Assembly (NCBI GenBank): GCA_964017125.1
Contig: OZ024914.1
Location: 31,059,149 to 31,123,148, forward strand
Direction: 5' to 3'
Length of the DNA: 64,000 nucleotides
Origin: Flabesymbios commensalis
Taxonomy: Eukaryota; Annelida; Polychaeta; Terebellida; Flabelligeridae
Part shown: piece by piece, positions 1 to 13,400 of the stretch
How positions within the stretch are numbered: position 1 is the first letter of the stretch
Layout of the letters: each line of letters begins with the position of its first letter
Program-made: the position numbers and the translations under genes
The notes under the pieces: generated by a model
What the model was told of the DNA's origin: nothing
The model's database searches: none
What the model saw: the letters and a program-made list of their open reading frames with translations, nothing else

Positions 1-940
1 TAATCAGGCCAATTTTTAGCTCTGAAACACATTTCTACCCAAAACCCTATTTTTTCATGGGTTGACGGCGGCCATTTTTTGAATAATAATGATAATTCAA
101 AATATTCAGAAAAATGGCAGTCTGGCATGCTTGCTCATATCACACTAGTTAACGATATCATGCATCAATAATCCGTAAAATAAGTTTGCAGGGTTTCACC
201 CTCGGCGACCTGACTACATCAGTGACAGTTGTTATCATAATAGAATCCTTAATGCGATTAGTATATAAGGTATATTAAGTAATTTACCACCCCCCCCCTC
301 CCCTAATGTCCATTTCTAATAAATTTGTCCATGCATTTCGTTTACTGAATACTTTTATTCTGGTAATTTTGGTATATAATATTATGTGTATTATGAGGAC
401 ACAGAACTCTATTTATGATCATTTTTAGCTTAGTGCTCCAGCGATAATAATGCGATTTTGAGCGTATAAATCATTACACCCCTGTGCTGAACTATGGACC
501 ATAAAAAAAAGTGATACCACAATTCGACTTTACGCCCACCGTATAAATGATCAGGTAGGTTTGCTCTAACAGAATATATAATTAGATTTTGTCAGTATGG
601 TGGGTTGTATGGACCGAATTTTTCTCAGGTCCAGCTCTTCTACTATTACCGTGTGTAGCCAAAAAACTTAGTCCCACTTGATGACGACATCTGCAAAACA
701 TCTAAAGAACAAAATTAGTATGGTCTAACGACGAACAAGGTATGTGGCATATGAAATTTATATTTTGGTCACTTTATTTATCAAACATCACTTTTAGTAA
801 TGGTTGAACGCGTCAACTATGTACTATTCTAATTCGTCAGAAGCTTGTTTTATGCTAACTATGAGATCCTTTCCCCGGGTTTTCAGCATTTTTTAAAGGT
901 TGGTCCCCTTAGCCCTGTCAACTGGAACCATGTAGATTTC
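1..940. other. Non-coding, AT-rich, no gene seen
   Basis: No coding signal or RNA gene was recognised. A C-tract lies at about 290-303. A copy of the GGCGGCCATTTT motif, repeated over the first 31 kb, lies near 66-78. Confidence 0.5.
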
Positions 941-1040
941 TTTCTACCTTGTGGGCAAAGTGAGACAGGGCAAAGAGGGACACAGCCCACTTTGCCCAAG
1001 CATATAGTCTCACTTTGTCCTTTGTGGTCTTTTTGTATAT
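940..1040. repeat. GGGCAAAGTG-type inverted repeat, copy 1
   Basis: GGGCAAAGTGAGAC on the left and CTCACTTTGTCC on the right face each other around an internal CCCACTTTGCCC. The same words recur at 3950-4075, so this is a dispersed foldback repeat. The short open frames across it are not convincing as genes. Confidence 0.55.
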
Positions 1041-1072
1041 ATTTCAAATGAAAAACAGTCTTTATATTATTT

Positions 1073-1315
1073 AGTGGGCAACATTCAATCTCCAAGAGGG
1101 GTGGGGTGGAGTTTTTGTCTCGGTCAAACTATTTGTTTCAACTCAGCTTAGCGGCGCGCTAAAAATTTCAAATTGTATTTATTACATGTTTGTAAAGAAC
1201 ATTTCTTGAAGTAAATTATTTATTTCACGCAGAATCCGCCGAAATTATTTATTTTAAAAATACTCCACCCCCGCTCCACCCTGGAGATTGAATAGTGGCC
1301 CCCTTATGATAGTAA
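1073..1315. mobile_element. MITE-like element with ~40-bp inverted ends
   Basis: The left end (ATTCAATCTCCAAGAGGGG onward, from ~1082) is the reverse complement of the right end (..CCCTGGAGATTGAAT, to ~1294). Both ends carry a GGTGGAGT-type block. The ~170-bp interior has no coding capacity. The shape fits a non-autonomous DNA transposon, but no target duplication was resolved and the superfamily is unknown. Confidence 0.55.
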
Positions 1316-1629
1316 ATTTCTGTTTTCGCTATTCATCAGAAAACCTTTAATAAACTACTTTTGAGAGTAAGCCCCTCATAAAAAAGGTATTAGATAATGT
1401 TATCATGTGTTTGAATGTGCTAACGATGAGGGGTGAAACATCTTTGATAAATTATTTGACTGTCAGCTGATTGACTCTTTTTGTGGTAGTAGGCCTAGGT
1501 CTAACTTTACCTATTTTGTATTTAAAGTGCAGGTTCATGTGTAATCCCGTGGGAATTCAGTGGTTATAATATGCCACCTATATGAAAATGTTCAACATAG
1601 ATCACAGAATAAGAAAACGCTCGCAAATG

Positions 1630-2190
1630 GGTGTCAAAAATTATGGCCGCCATAAAATCCCTATATTATCATATCTTCATTAATGATTTAGATAGAGACA
1701 AGATTATTTCACCAAACCATATATTTTTGGTATCAAAGAAGGAAATAAAACAATCGATACATTTATTTGACCTCATTATCATGCAAAATTCAAAATGGCA
1801 GCCATGACATCACTGAAGTGGTCATATCGTAGTTAATAATTGAGATAGAGACGAGTTTATTTCACCAAACCATAGGTTTTCGCTATCAAGGAATGCAATA
1901 ACACAATACATTTATTCGACATCATTATCATACAAATTAAAAATGGCCGCTATGAAATCACTAAAGTTAGCATGTAGCCTATTCGTCAATAATAGAGATA
2001 AAGACGAGATTATTTCACCAAACCACAGGTTTTCGGTATCAATGGATGCGATAGACACACGATATCTCTACACGACATCATTACATGTATCATACAGAAT
2101 TCAAAATGACCGCTACAACATCATCACTAAAGTTATCATATCTTCCTCAATATTTCAAACACAGGCTTGATTTTTTGTCACCAGGAAATA
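1630..2190. repeat. Tandem array of ~150-bp units with ATGGCCGCC motif
   Basis: Four degenerate units begin with an AAAATGGCCGCC-like word at about 1641, 1793, 1941 and 2104, spaced 148-163 bp. Each then has a GATAGAGACAAGATTATTTC-like line and a GGTTTTCGGTATCAA-like line. The order resembles the sub-repeat inside the TIRs of the transposon at 25010-30694 (ATGGCCGCC, then GCTAGAGACACAATTTTT, then CCCAGGTTTT). The array may be TIR debris from related elements; that link is inference. Confidence 0.6.
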
Positions 2191-3024
2191 CAATAGCACC
2201 GTTTCTAACCTTTTTCGCTTTAGAAATCAGGATCGTGCCGAAAATACTACATGAGATAAAAAACGATTATGCTGAATGTTATTTTCTATACCTAAAACCA
2301 CACAAAAAACACACAAAGCTGTTGCATCAAACAATATAATATATCCATCCCCCGCTCTGGTATTGTGGTTTAAAAATGTTTCTCTCTCACAAATTGGGTG
2401 GGTAATCCTGATTCAGTGTATAGTCTGTATGTCCGCATAGTTATTGTCTCGAGGCTCATTAATTCATTCGCAGAGATAAGAATTGCCATATTATCAATAC
2501 ATTTCTGAAAATAAAATTTAATCACCAATAAAACCGAAGCACGTACGTACTTGAAACAGCTTGATTTTTTCAGGCAAGCATGTTTCAGTGGCAGCTCTAA
2601 GATCTAAAAAGGAGGAGCTGTTTTTGTGCATATTAAGGTATTTGGTAAAAGTTAAGAAGGCGTCCTCTGCAATAGATTACACATGAGTGAGTGAAAATAT
2701 TTTAACCTCGATTTTTGCTGATATCATGATAGAAGGAAGCCCTCTTCCTATAGGGTCGTTTCAAGGGAGAATGCAGCTGGTATCGCGATGTTCCCTGTGG
2801 AATACTTTATATTCGTTAATTTATAAACAGTGCAAACCACACAAAGATAAACTAATATTTAATATAATTATATTTATATATAACTATTATATAATTAAAT
2901 ATCTGATATTACATAATAATTGTATTTCTTGAAAGTCAATATTACATTTTAAGCAAATCATCCGTTTGTGACCTGAAAGCTAAAATGAATTATCACAGTA
3001 AGATCATCGTAGCGATAAAAGTTA

Positions 3025-3316
3025 TTTAACCCGTTAACACATGGCTGAATTCCACCTTGCATGACTGATTTCCCTGTATTTTTATTTTTTTAAATACAGA
3101 ATATGGCAAATTATTTTGTTGTTTACCCCCAATAAGTTCAATAACAACATGGCTTTGTTTTTATGTGAAATGGAAGGGGGAAATGTTCCCGTTAGTCGGG
3201 CATGTTCAGATCTGAGATGTGACATCAACGGACAGGATGTTGTAAACACGTCTGGGGCTGTTTAGGCAAATCAGCCACTGGCTAATTCGGGTGGCATAGG
3301 TGCGAAAGGGTTAAAT
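3025..3316. mobile_element. Small inverted-repeat element (TTAACCC ends)
   Basis: TTAACCCGTTAACACATGGC on the left matches in inverted form GGCATAGGTGCGAAAGGGTTAA on the right, followed on both sides by an AATTC/GAATT-type word. The interior is non-coding. Ends of the form AACCCTTT also flank palindromes near 47.7, 56.7 and 59.1 kb. Confidence 0.4.
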
Positions 3317-3944
3317 CTTTATTGAGGTGTGCTACAAAATATAGAAAACAAAAAAAATCATGACTTGTATTGCCTTTTCATGATCAAAATGTGTTGGGGG
3401 CTTGATCGTTTGATTTTTCGGTTAAAAGTCAATTCGTGGTATCTTAAAAGCAAAATTCCTCATTTTTCCCTGACTTTGCCTAATATGTTTTAACGTAATG
3501 TGTTTTCCTTGACAAGTCATAAACAATTCTTACTCTCCAGGTTATTAAAGTGTCGTGACATCCTTGCGTAATGACCTTTCATTTTATATTACCTTTACAA
3601 TTTAAAGTATATAATGTAGAGCTACTTTATTGCTATGTAACTCTACAATATTTTAATCTAATTCGAAGAAGACAATAATACAATGCAGAATGGAACAATA
3701 ACCTGTTATTTACCCTATAACACAAATGATAACATCTTCTAATCTAGCTCTAAGTCAGGTGTGAACGTAATTTATTGTGGAATATACGTTTATTGCATGA
3801 CAAGTGAACGGTACAAATACAAGTAGGGCCTTCATAATTTTAAATCTCGCATGTGATTGTTTATTCATAATTATTATCATCGAAGTAGCCTATGCAATGG
3901 ATGTTGACACTCAAACACAATACATTGTAAGACAGTCTATGCAA

Positions 3945-4075
3945 TTTGCGGGTAAAGTGGGCCCCTGGTGAGAGCAAAGTGAGCCCCCGACGCAGGCAAA
4001 GTGGGCCCAGGCCGACTTTGCCATATCTGCTGTCTCACTTTGCCTAAGCCTTGGGCAAAGTGGGACATTCTGTTC
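3945..4075. repeat. GGGCAAAGTG-type inverted repeat, copy 2
   Basis: It contains AGCAAAGTGAGCCC, GGCAAAGTGGGCCC, CTCACTTTGCC and GGGCAAAGTGGGAC in alternating orientation, as at 940-1040. Confidence 0.5.
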
Positions 4076-4299
4076 ATTTCTATTTATTTAACCTGCCTAA
4101 TTTATATTATCAGTTACCAATTAAAGAAGCTAGCATTGCATACCACATGCATATTTCACGTCATTCGTGCAGATATTTTTTCTATTGACGTCAATTTATA
4201 TATCCTATGTGCCGAAATAGCTGCACGGCCCGCTTTGCCCGTCCCTCCCTACCATGCAGTTGATATCAGGCTCTACCTTAAAATTTTAAAATACAATTA

Positions 4300-5960
4300 A
4301 TAACAATATTACAGTTGAAATGAAGCAATGTTCAATACCAAAACCCATAAAGGGAGAATAAACCACCAACCCGGAATTAATGACGATCAGTCATTAGAAA
4401 TACACACAGCTTGACGCTGCCAGAAGAAATCAGAAAGTTACTAGGAATTGCGAACTGGGACACGATTTCACGCGGAATCACCACAACCAATCACATCACT
4501 CCAGCACAAACAAAATCCAAATCATGGTCAATGACCCATGACGTCTGCCACGCATATACAAATCGCACACACTTTCATATACACAGGTTATACTTACCTG
4601 TAGTGCAATATGTACAACATGTACATCATAATATTGCCTATCACTTATCTAAATGCATTTAAAAATGAGGCCCAGTGGTTCAGTGGATGAAATAAGCGAA
4701 GACTTGTTTTCCATTGTGATCGACGGCGACCATTTTAGATGTTACGCTCTATAGAATTCCGCCCACCTTTTCTAGAGAGGCGTAGGAGCTTATTTCTTGA
4801 CACAAGTTACCCGAAACAATCGTCAAACCTTACTCGCCGAATGTTGGTCACGGAATCATGGTTTTGTACCCTACTGCGTGTGGCAATAACTCACAATACG
4901 CCCCGCAAACATGAAAAATTAAACCAATGTTGTTTCAATGTTGGGACAGGGTAGACGTTGTACCAACATTAAAACGTTCGGTCATCCGATTAGTTTCGAG
5001 TGAACTATTTAAAACGTCCTTGCATCTGTGAGTCATAATGCGTGTCACTGTGCTATCAGGCCCAATTCAGAATCTCGTCTGAGCTACACATTATTGTGAA
5101 AAAAAACTTTGTCGTGCGCAACTGGATACGAGTTCAAGATGTTAGACACGTATGTATGATTTATCTGTCGAATAAAAAAATACGCACGTTAATACATACA
5201 AAGGTTAAAAAAAAAGTTTACTCCGTGCAATAACCTGTTGAGTGCATGTTTTATAGTTTTTACGAAAACAATTTCAATATTTTTAGTAATCATATAAGAG
5301 TGAAAATAAACTGTTTTGGGGTGTTTTGAAGTTATTTTATGATTGGATATGAGTGCATGCACTTGTTTTCAAAAAACTAAGTGCACCCTTAGTCTCATTA
5401 CTTTGTCGCTCAATATGATACTTTAAAGAACTATCTCGACTAATGTCGCTATTTATTCAGGTTTTTGATAATTCACATTCGAAATTGTGATGTGTATCGT
5501 TTACATAATATATGACGCATATTTAAAGACCTGAAGAAACCAATCCTAGCTGATCCCATTTTGAATCATGCCCATTCTGTTCGGTCGAAATGTTCAAACT
5601 ATCTATTCCTGTATAAAAACCAAGACTGGGTCAAGAGTTTTCTCTATATCTGGCCGATCCGTATGGAACGTCCTGCGAGGAAATTTATCGATTGTTTGAT
5701 TGATTTATTCCAAGCTTGTAGATACACATTTAAACAAACTCTACAAGATCAGGCAGATTTAATTTTATACTTGTTCAAAGTCTCGGCATGTTTGGCAGAA
5801 AAAAAGTCATGAAACTTGGCTACACAGATTTATTAACATGCTGCTGCAGCTTTACAATATATACACTCTACTTCTCGAAAATTTGACAAAACAATGAAAA
5901 ACACCCTACTTCGAGCCCACAATATAAGCCAATACATTTGCGTGAATTGAAATTGTCCTT
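4300..5960. other. Non-coding stretch, no gene seen
   Basis: No coding signal was recognised. A short stretch near 4925-4980 (CCAATGTTG... ACGTTG... CCAACATT) resembles a decayed copy of the CAGCAAACAC palindrome family. Confidence 0.4.
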
Positions 5961-5964
5961 GAAT

Positions 5965-6090
5965 CACTAAAATAATACCATAATTGGACACATATGAAAT
6001 AATACTATAATTGACATATAATATAATACTATAATACTATGACATATAATATAATACTATAATAACATATAAAATAATACTATAATTAGA
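5965..6090. repeat. AT-rich tandem repeat
   Basis: A word of the form ACATATAATATAATACTATA is repeated several times with small length changes, directly before the larger array at 6096-7112. Confidence 0.6.
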
Positions 6091-6095
6091 CATAA

Positions 6096-7112
6096 ATGTC
6101 AAAATCCCATTTATCTGTTGAAATTGTTATTTTCTCTTACTTTACCTTGTAATTGACCTCTTGACCCTGAAGAGGACCTTCAATAATCAAAATAATATCA
6201 GATATGGAATGCCCAGTCAAAATTGCATGAAAAAGAGGTATTAAAAAAAGAGGTATTGTTCCTAGCTTTATTTGTTAAAAATAGTAATTTTGTTTCATTG
6301 ACCTTGAGATTTGACTTTTGACCTTGCAGACGACCTTGAGTCATGAAAATAATACAACAAATTAATTGCCCGCTCAAAATTACTAGAAAATAAGGTTTTA
6401 CATTTGGTCCGAGCCTAATTTGTTTACAAATCGTATTTAACCTTGAAATATCTAGTGGCCATTTTGTTTTTGACCTTTGAAATGACCTGTCGACCTTGAA
6501 GATGACATTGGATGAGCAAAAAATACCATAAATGAATTTTCCAGACAAAATCTAATGAAAACGACGAGGTATTACACGTGTGCTTAGCTTTATTTGTTAA
6601 AAATGGTATTTTTGCTTATTTGACCTTGAAATTGGATATGACCTTGAGTCATAAAAATAGTAAAATAAATGGATTTCTCAGTCAAAGTTATATGAACATG
6701 AGGTATTACACTTGTTCCTGGCTTTATATGTTTGAAAATCATATTTGACCTTGAAATATCTGGCGGCCATTTTGTTTTTGACCTTTAAAATGACCTCTTG
6801 ACATTGAAGATGATTTGGTATCAATAAAATATTACCATAAATAGATTTTTCAGACAAAATCGCATGAAAAAGAGGTATTTCACATGTTCCGAGCTTTATT
6901 TGTTGAAAATGGGATTTTTCGTTGTTTGACCTTGAAATTGACTTTTTGACCTCGAATATGACCATGTGTCATGAAAATAATACAAGAAATGGATCGCCTA
7001 GTCAAAATCACATGAAAATGACGTATTACACTTGTTCCTGGCTTCATTTGTTGAAAAATCATATTTAACCTTGAAATATATGGCGGTCATCTTGTTTTTG
7101 CCCTTAAAAAAT
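6096..7112. repeat. Tandem array of ~157-bp units rich in TTGACCTTGA
   Basis: A landmark word (ATGAAAAAGAGGTATTA-like) recurs near 6228, 6390, 6556, 6690, 6863 and 7012, spaced about 138-173 bp. Two unit types alternate: one with GGCGGCCATTTTGTTTTTG, one with a TGACCTTGAAATTGAC stretch. The repeat is therefore a ~318-bp dimer. Every unit carries several TTGACCTTG words. The open frames on the minus strand follow the period and are not genes. Confidence 0.75.
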
Positions 7113-7129
7113 GCGCCGGCTGAATTTTG

Positions 7130-8250
7130 ATGGGGACATCCCAGGGTATCAAAATTAATCATAAAACATCGTCCATACCGCGAAACACGCTTTTGTACTG
7201 GACTACTATGGACAATATTGACGACAGCTAAAGGCCCAGTCAGATATATCATCACGCACATCCAGCGCACAAAAAAATGAAGAATTTTGGTCCGTGCGTC
7301 AGATTCGTTGATGATTTGACGAGAACGCCGGATGAATGTTATTCATTTATTGTGTGCGTCAACCTCCGCGCACATTTTCTGCATGTTCAAAAATGAACGC
7401 CAGAAGAACGTCAGACCAACGCCAGTCTAACACTAGGCACAAGTAAAGCACACGCTCTAAATTCGTTGTGTTTCCGTTTGCCGGGGTTTGTCCCAATCAC
7501 ACATAAACGACCCACCGTACACGCATAAAAAATATAAATATTAATTTGAGTCTGGATTGCGAAAAACGTCATAAGCTGGTAGCGAATGCACAGCGTGTTT
7601 TCAACGCAAATGGCGAATGAACAGCGCTTTGCTAACGCGTTGGACGCATACAGAATGCTAATGTCGAGGATTTTATCAGTTTGTTTTGAATACATGTAAC
7701 CATTTTTAAAAGAAAAAATGTGTCCTAAATTTATGATAACATTATATGTTTGGACGTAATTTCGACAAATTAAAAACACATTCTGCACTTAAAGCCGTGT
7801 ATCGTGTGCAACACCACCTCAAACGATTAAAAATAAAATGTCGTTCTTCAGAGGTCCAAGGGTTAAGCTGCAGGGCAGGCGCGTTGCCCGCGACTGCCCG
7901 GCGCCCTCAAAGGGCAGCCATGTGATACAAAGCAAACGTATAATTGGCGTTGATATAACAATTATACGTTTGGCGTTGATATAACATTCTAGCGCGCTAG
8001 ACGCGCGACGCTGTGTATTCGTTGATTTATACACCGGATTTATTTTTGACACGCTGTATATTCGTCTTAAACTCGCTGGCTTTTCTCATGTCCTGACAAA
8101 ATCCATGGACGCACAACGACGCACTGCTCAAATTAGTGTCATTCAAGGCGTGGGCTGTGCGTCGTGTTTGTGTGACTGGCGTATACAAGACGCTATTTTC
8201 TAGCAATAGTGTGAGGTGTGACGGCTTTTCACGCCTGACTGATTAACAAC
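7130..8250. other. CpG-richer non-coding block
   Basis: This block is visibly richer in CG dinucleotides and words such as GCGTTGGACGC and AACGCCAG than its AT-rich neighbours. A direct repeat GGCGTTGATATAACA occurs at ~7943 and ~7972. The open frames do not resemble known proteins. It could be a younger, less CpG-depleted insertion; no ends were resolved. Confidence 0.4.
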
Positions 8251-8919
8251 CAAATAATATATGAAAATGATTTGTGTTGATATTTAAGTAATGCATAACG
8301 TTATGCTGTGTTAAATAATAATAATAATAACAATATAATAATGATATATTAATGTATTAAATAAACTGTACCATTATCGAAAACTAACTGCATCTTCAAA
8401 TGTAAGTGAATGCACGTGTATGCGCGGGGATACAGTTACTGCACTTAAGAGCTCATGGATATGTAAGCCTGGATTTGTTTTGTATTTGAGATTTTTTCTG
8501 CATAATCTCATAATTATAATTATATTCTATCGTTTATGTAGCCTATACGCATGCTTCGATTTAATTGGTAGCGATATAAGTGAGAATAATTTGTGTATGT
8601 GTGCGTCCTCATGTAAACTATAAACTATATTAGTATTGTCAAGTTATTGTTGTACTTGACCTACAATTACACGAGGGCTGCCGAATTTGTTTTACCAAGT
8701 TCCTCTATAAGGTCTCTAGTAAAAACAATGAAAAGTCTTAATCTCAACTCGTTGGGGGGGATTATTGGGCCACGCCCTTTTTCAGTGCCAATGGAAATTT
8801 TCAGTTTGATAAAAGTGTCTACCTATGTACATAATTGACTGATTTGTATGAATTTTGTGTCATTTAGTACATGACTTGATATGATAAACCGATATAAATT
8901 ATTTTGATGCCCTTGAAGG

Positions 8920-9760
8920 GTGATCTTATATGTCAATGTCAAGGTCAAACAAAAAAATAACACTTTTATGGTTTTGTGTGTATTTTCCTACGATGAAAAC
9001 TTTACAGATATTGTGGGGGCTCGTACGTAATTCAATACAATTTTGAATTTTGGCACACAAGTAGATAAGATATTGCCCTATAGGAATTTTGATAGAAGCA
9101 AGTTGGCGCGTCATGATTTTGACCGCCATCTTGGTTTTGAAAGTGGCTGCCACTTGGGTCCTATATTCAACAATTTTTTAAAAAAGAAGACATTAGAAAG
9201 CTCATAACAAACAGATTATTTGATGAAAGAACCATAAAAGTATCTAGATGAACATAGTAAACGTTGTAGAAAATCCTCCTCAAACACTGTGAGATATTCA
9301 AGATGGCGTCTAAGATGGCCGCCAGTGTATAGCATGTTTGATAAATTTCGTAAATTGGTCGATTTTAGCTCGATTATCTTTTGTAATAGACCGTTTCAAA
9401 TAGTTCCGTGGTCAGTGAAGCTACATAGACATAAAATATTTAACCCTTTTATCACGAGGCTTTTTTGCGAACGCCTCTGTAAGCTCTATTCTGACTTAAT
9501 AATTATTTATAATCAAGTAATTTGGCATTGTTGGTGATGTATTGATGTCAGTGATATAGCTATTTTGAAGTCACGCTTATTGGTCGATTAATTTATATTG
9601 TTAGTTATTCAAGATGGCGTCCAAGATGACCGCCAATGTATGGTCAGATTTAGGAAATTGTGTAAATTCTTCAATTTTAGATCAAATTTCTTTTGTAATA
9701 CATCACTTCAACAAATTTTATGGTGAGTCAATCTAAACTACTCCCAGACAGCGTTGTGCA
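8920..9760. repeat. Diverged repeats with AAGATGGCGTC / GGCCGCC motif
   Basis: Two related blocks start with TTCAAGATGGCGTC near 9298 and 9608. Each runs on through a TTTTAGATCGAATT-like and a TTCTTTTGTAATA-like word, so the repeat unit is ~310 bp. A further ACCGCCATCTTGG lies near 9121. No gene was seen. Confidence 0.5.
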
Positions 9761-10130
9761 ATATTTAACATATTAACACGAGAGTTTTCATTTGGCGACA
9801 TAAAACATCCATAAAACTATCCAGCTGTTTTCCTGGTGTGAAACTTATTTTTTAACATGTCGCAGTATTCTTGGCGGATACAGAATCCCTGGTATAATAT
9901 GGTGAAATCTCGCATTGCCGTCCAGATGGGTGTGAAATTGAAAAAAAAACAGATTTTAATAGTATTAGCATAAATACAAAATGGCCACCACAAAATATTA
10001 GACATTGTTTGTCACAATGTCAAGCTATATCATATTAAATTCTAAGTTTTTATGCTAAAATTATTTAGTTTAGGCCTAATAATCATTTAGCAACATAAAA
10101 TAACATTTATCACCAGACACGATGTTATAA

Positions 10131-10406
10131 AGGGCGCGGGCTCTGGTGCAGTGGTTTAAACTGCCTGCTTAGAAAGCCGGAGGTAGCGGGCTCGAATACC
10201 GATCCGGCCTTCAAAGAAACAAAAGTTTTCTTCCCCGTTCAATCTCAAAGAGCCTCCGTGACCGAGAGGTAGCGTGCTCAGCCATTCTGTGTCTGGAGTG
10301 CAGTGTCATCTCATTCATCTCATCATCCCCAGGAGGCTCTTCTGACCCAGTTTTGCCTACATGTGTACAAAGGTAGCCTGGAAATCCATTAATTTCATTT
10401 CGTTAA
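10131..10406 (+). mobile_element. tRNA-derived SINE with two tRNA-like heads, copy 1
   Basis: The first head carries a box-A-like TGGTGCAGTGGT and a box-B-like GGGCTCGAATACC. A CAAAGAAACAAAA linker follows, then a second head with TGACCGAGAGGTAGCGTG. A shared tail contains CAGTGTCATCTCATTCATCT and ends in ATTTCATTTC. The same second head and tail occur at ~16940, 31135 (minus), 32031 and 55598. The box-B region of the second head is shortened here compared with the copy at 16940. Confidence 0.75.
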
Positions 10407-10429
10407 AATATGTTCTTTTCTTACATCCA

Positions 10430-13400
10430 TGTCTAAAAATAAGTGATGTGATAGTAGTACCTTTAAGATATACTTTATATATGGAGCTTTAAAAAATTAG
10501 TTTTTTGCAATTGGTAAACTATTTTGATATTATGTTATTTGCATTAATTCAAAATGGTCGCTCATGAATATCATGATTGTGGTGGCTCATTTCGTTTGGT
10601 TATGTACTGCTACTTGTTGACACCGGATTCGAAATCTCGACTGTACCAGATGCTGATAATCATAAGTTAGCATACATCTCTCAATAAACTGATATGTCTG
10701 AAGTAGTGTGTAATGCTGTCTAGATATGGTACAATGTGCCCTGTGTGTATTTAAAAAGAGTAGAGTATAGTCACGACGTCCTCGATATGCCACCAAACGT
10801 AAGATTATGTCACATTCCTTCCATACACAACTGATGAAAAGAAAACTCTCAAATATTAAATATTCTACAACATATCAATGGAAATGTTGAAGACAACTGA
10901 GATAGAGATATGCTAACCCATTATGCGGACCCTCATTATTACTGAATTGAAATTGGCAATATTGATGTAATTCAATATTATACAAAAAGTGATGATCAAA
11001 ATAATGGTTATTTTTCTACTCTATGATAGACACGATCAATGTGGCACATCGCACAAAATTATCTCGTATATCAAACTTATTTCCACACTAAGTTATTAAA
11101 TTCTGCTAGACAAATTGAATTAATAAAATTTTAGTAGAACAGTGCAAATCACTCAAAAATTATACTTATACATACCGGAAATGATGTACAGTAATACGAA
11201 CTAAGATAAGTCCACAAGAAACGAAATTTACGAAACGAAACTGTGTCATGTTCATGTTGATTTTGATTGATGACGATTTCTCGCATCTATATATCCCAGC
11301 TGAACAAATACAAACTGTTTCCATTTGTTTCCCTTGCCCATTAATGAAAAGTTCAAGATGGCCGCCACTGATAGGCAGAAATCAAGCTTCCGCTATAGTA
11401 TCACTAATAATGGACATAAAACACAAATTCAAAGTAATTTGTTGTGTGTAATCCACAAGAACGACCAGACTATCGTATTTCGATGAAATAAATATAGATA
11501 ATACTGAATTATGGACTAAATTGTATTAAAATACCAATAAACTCGTGCATACATCATAGAGGTTACATTCCATAAGGAATACAAATTTCTACAGGAGTGC
11601 CTGCCAGCAATGAAATGATATGTCAACAGTAAAAAAAATTGGGGCGAACTATATAATTTGACCGCTTTTAGGGGGATATCCCCAAACCTGTCTAAAATGG
11701 GGGGGGGGGGGGGATAGGGTTACGCAAACATCTGTCTTTGTGCGGCATTTGAGTCTATAATTATTTTTCGCTTGCTGTTACATAATTTGTGTGTGCTGAA
11801 CTCGAATCTGTCGAATAACATTCTATATTAATCTTGATGTCCTTCACCTTTAAATAAGCAAAGCAAAAAATGTCCGCCAAAACCCCATCTTTTTTATTTT
11901 TGCACGATTTCTGGTTTTTGCATGATTTGAAGTTGATGAATTTAAGACTCGTGTTTTTTTATCTAAATGACCTACATTCAACCTTCAAATTCAAAATGGT
12001 TACCGCCAACACACAAATAAAAGTGATTTTTATGCATGTGAACTAAAATATCATAAACAACATTTGTTTAATGGAGATCTAGAAATTGACTACGTAATAC
12101 GACAGATTAGGTTACAAGTCCCATAGACTTACATGTAATATGACCCATACGCTCAGGCCTCCTAGCACTCCTAAAATGGGGAAATGTAAATAACCCTATA
12201 TATCAATTTAACCATCGGTCTGCTCTCTTTCAAAATGCAAAATAAAAAAGGTATGTGAATCTGCTTGCCTTTCTGTTAATAAGAATAAGCTCTTGCCCCA
12301 CTCTCCCCCGAGCGACATAGAAAAAAAATGTACGTTGTGTTTTAGAAGAGCCTTGTTGCAGCCAGCGCAAGGGCTTCCTGTTAGATCTATCTTTCATAAT
12401 TTAGATGCTTTTGCTACAACAAAACATCACAGAATCGATTTAAATTGGTATAAAAATGATATATTCGTAATAATCACCACATGAGCTGCTGCAAAGAGCA
12501 ACATTTTTTAAACAGAGACTAACTTATTCTTAAACTTATTCTTAAACTGTATAATGATATGAGCGAATGAATTTGTGTGGTGAGACATTAGTATTTAGAA
12601 TAACGTCATTATTTTGATAGTAAATATCTAAAATGACGTTCATCTTGACTTTTGCGATAAAATATAGGTCAGACGATGAACAATAAACATCAGAAATGTT
12701 AGTTTTGACCCCCAAATCATACAAAATCAATAAATTGAGCAATTCCGAGCCACAAACAAAAAAAAGATTTAATTTACATTTAGATAGCCATTTTGTTTTT
12801 TTGTTCATGTGGAGATTAATTTCGCGGCCATTTTGGATTTGTTCTTCCAAATTTACTCATCAGTCACGTTTATTCCCAATCCCTTATGTTACTTAATATG
12901 TTACTAAAATACGCGATATTCTTGTCAACTTGTTTAGCAGTATACTTTTAGTAGCAGTAAATACAGAAAAACGGGCGGATACCTTGGATTTAAAGGTCAA
13001 ATAAAGGTAATTTCTTTCCAAAGACACAACAAAAAAATTATCTATTAAAAATCTTGCAGAAAACATAAATTGTGCTTTCATGTGCGACAAACTATACAAA
13101 AATGTATTTTGGTGGCCATTTTGTGTTTTGCTAATTTGAAGGTGAAGGTCACCAAATATAGAATGTTTACCGACAGATTCGAGTTCAGCGCACACACATT
13201 ATGTAAAAATAAGTAGATTAAAAACATACACTAAGATCCCGAGCAAAGTGCCATGTTTCAGATTTCAGCCCAGGCTAAATAGACATATTTCCATGAAAGG
13301 CTGCAATATTCTTTCATCAAAAAATATGTATCACGTTATTGAATATAAATAACAATCATTTTTAAGCATACACATATCTGGGTTCAGAAAACATAGGCCA

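Noticed and set aside
6198-7270. Overlapping minus-strand open frames of 60-116 residues
   Set aside because: They follow the period of the tandem array, overlap each other in several frames, and resemble no protein.
10131-10400. Possible tRNA genes
   Set aside because: Box A- and box B-like words are present, but the stems do not close, two heads are fused, and the sequence recurs with a common tail: a SINE.
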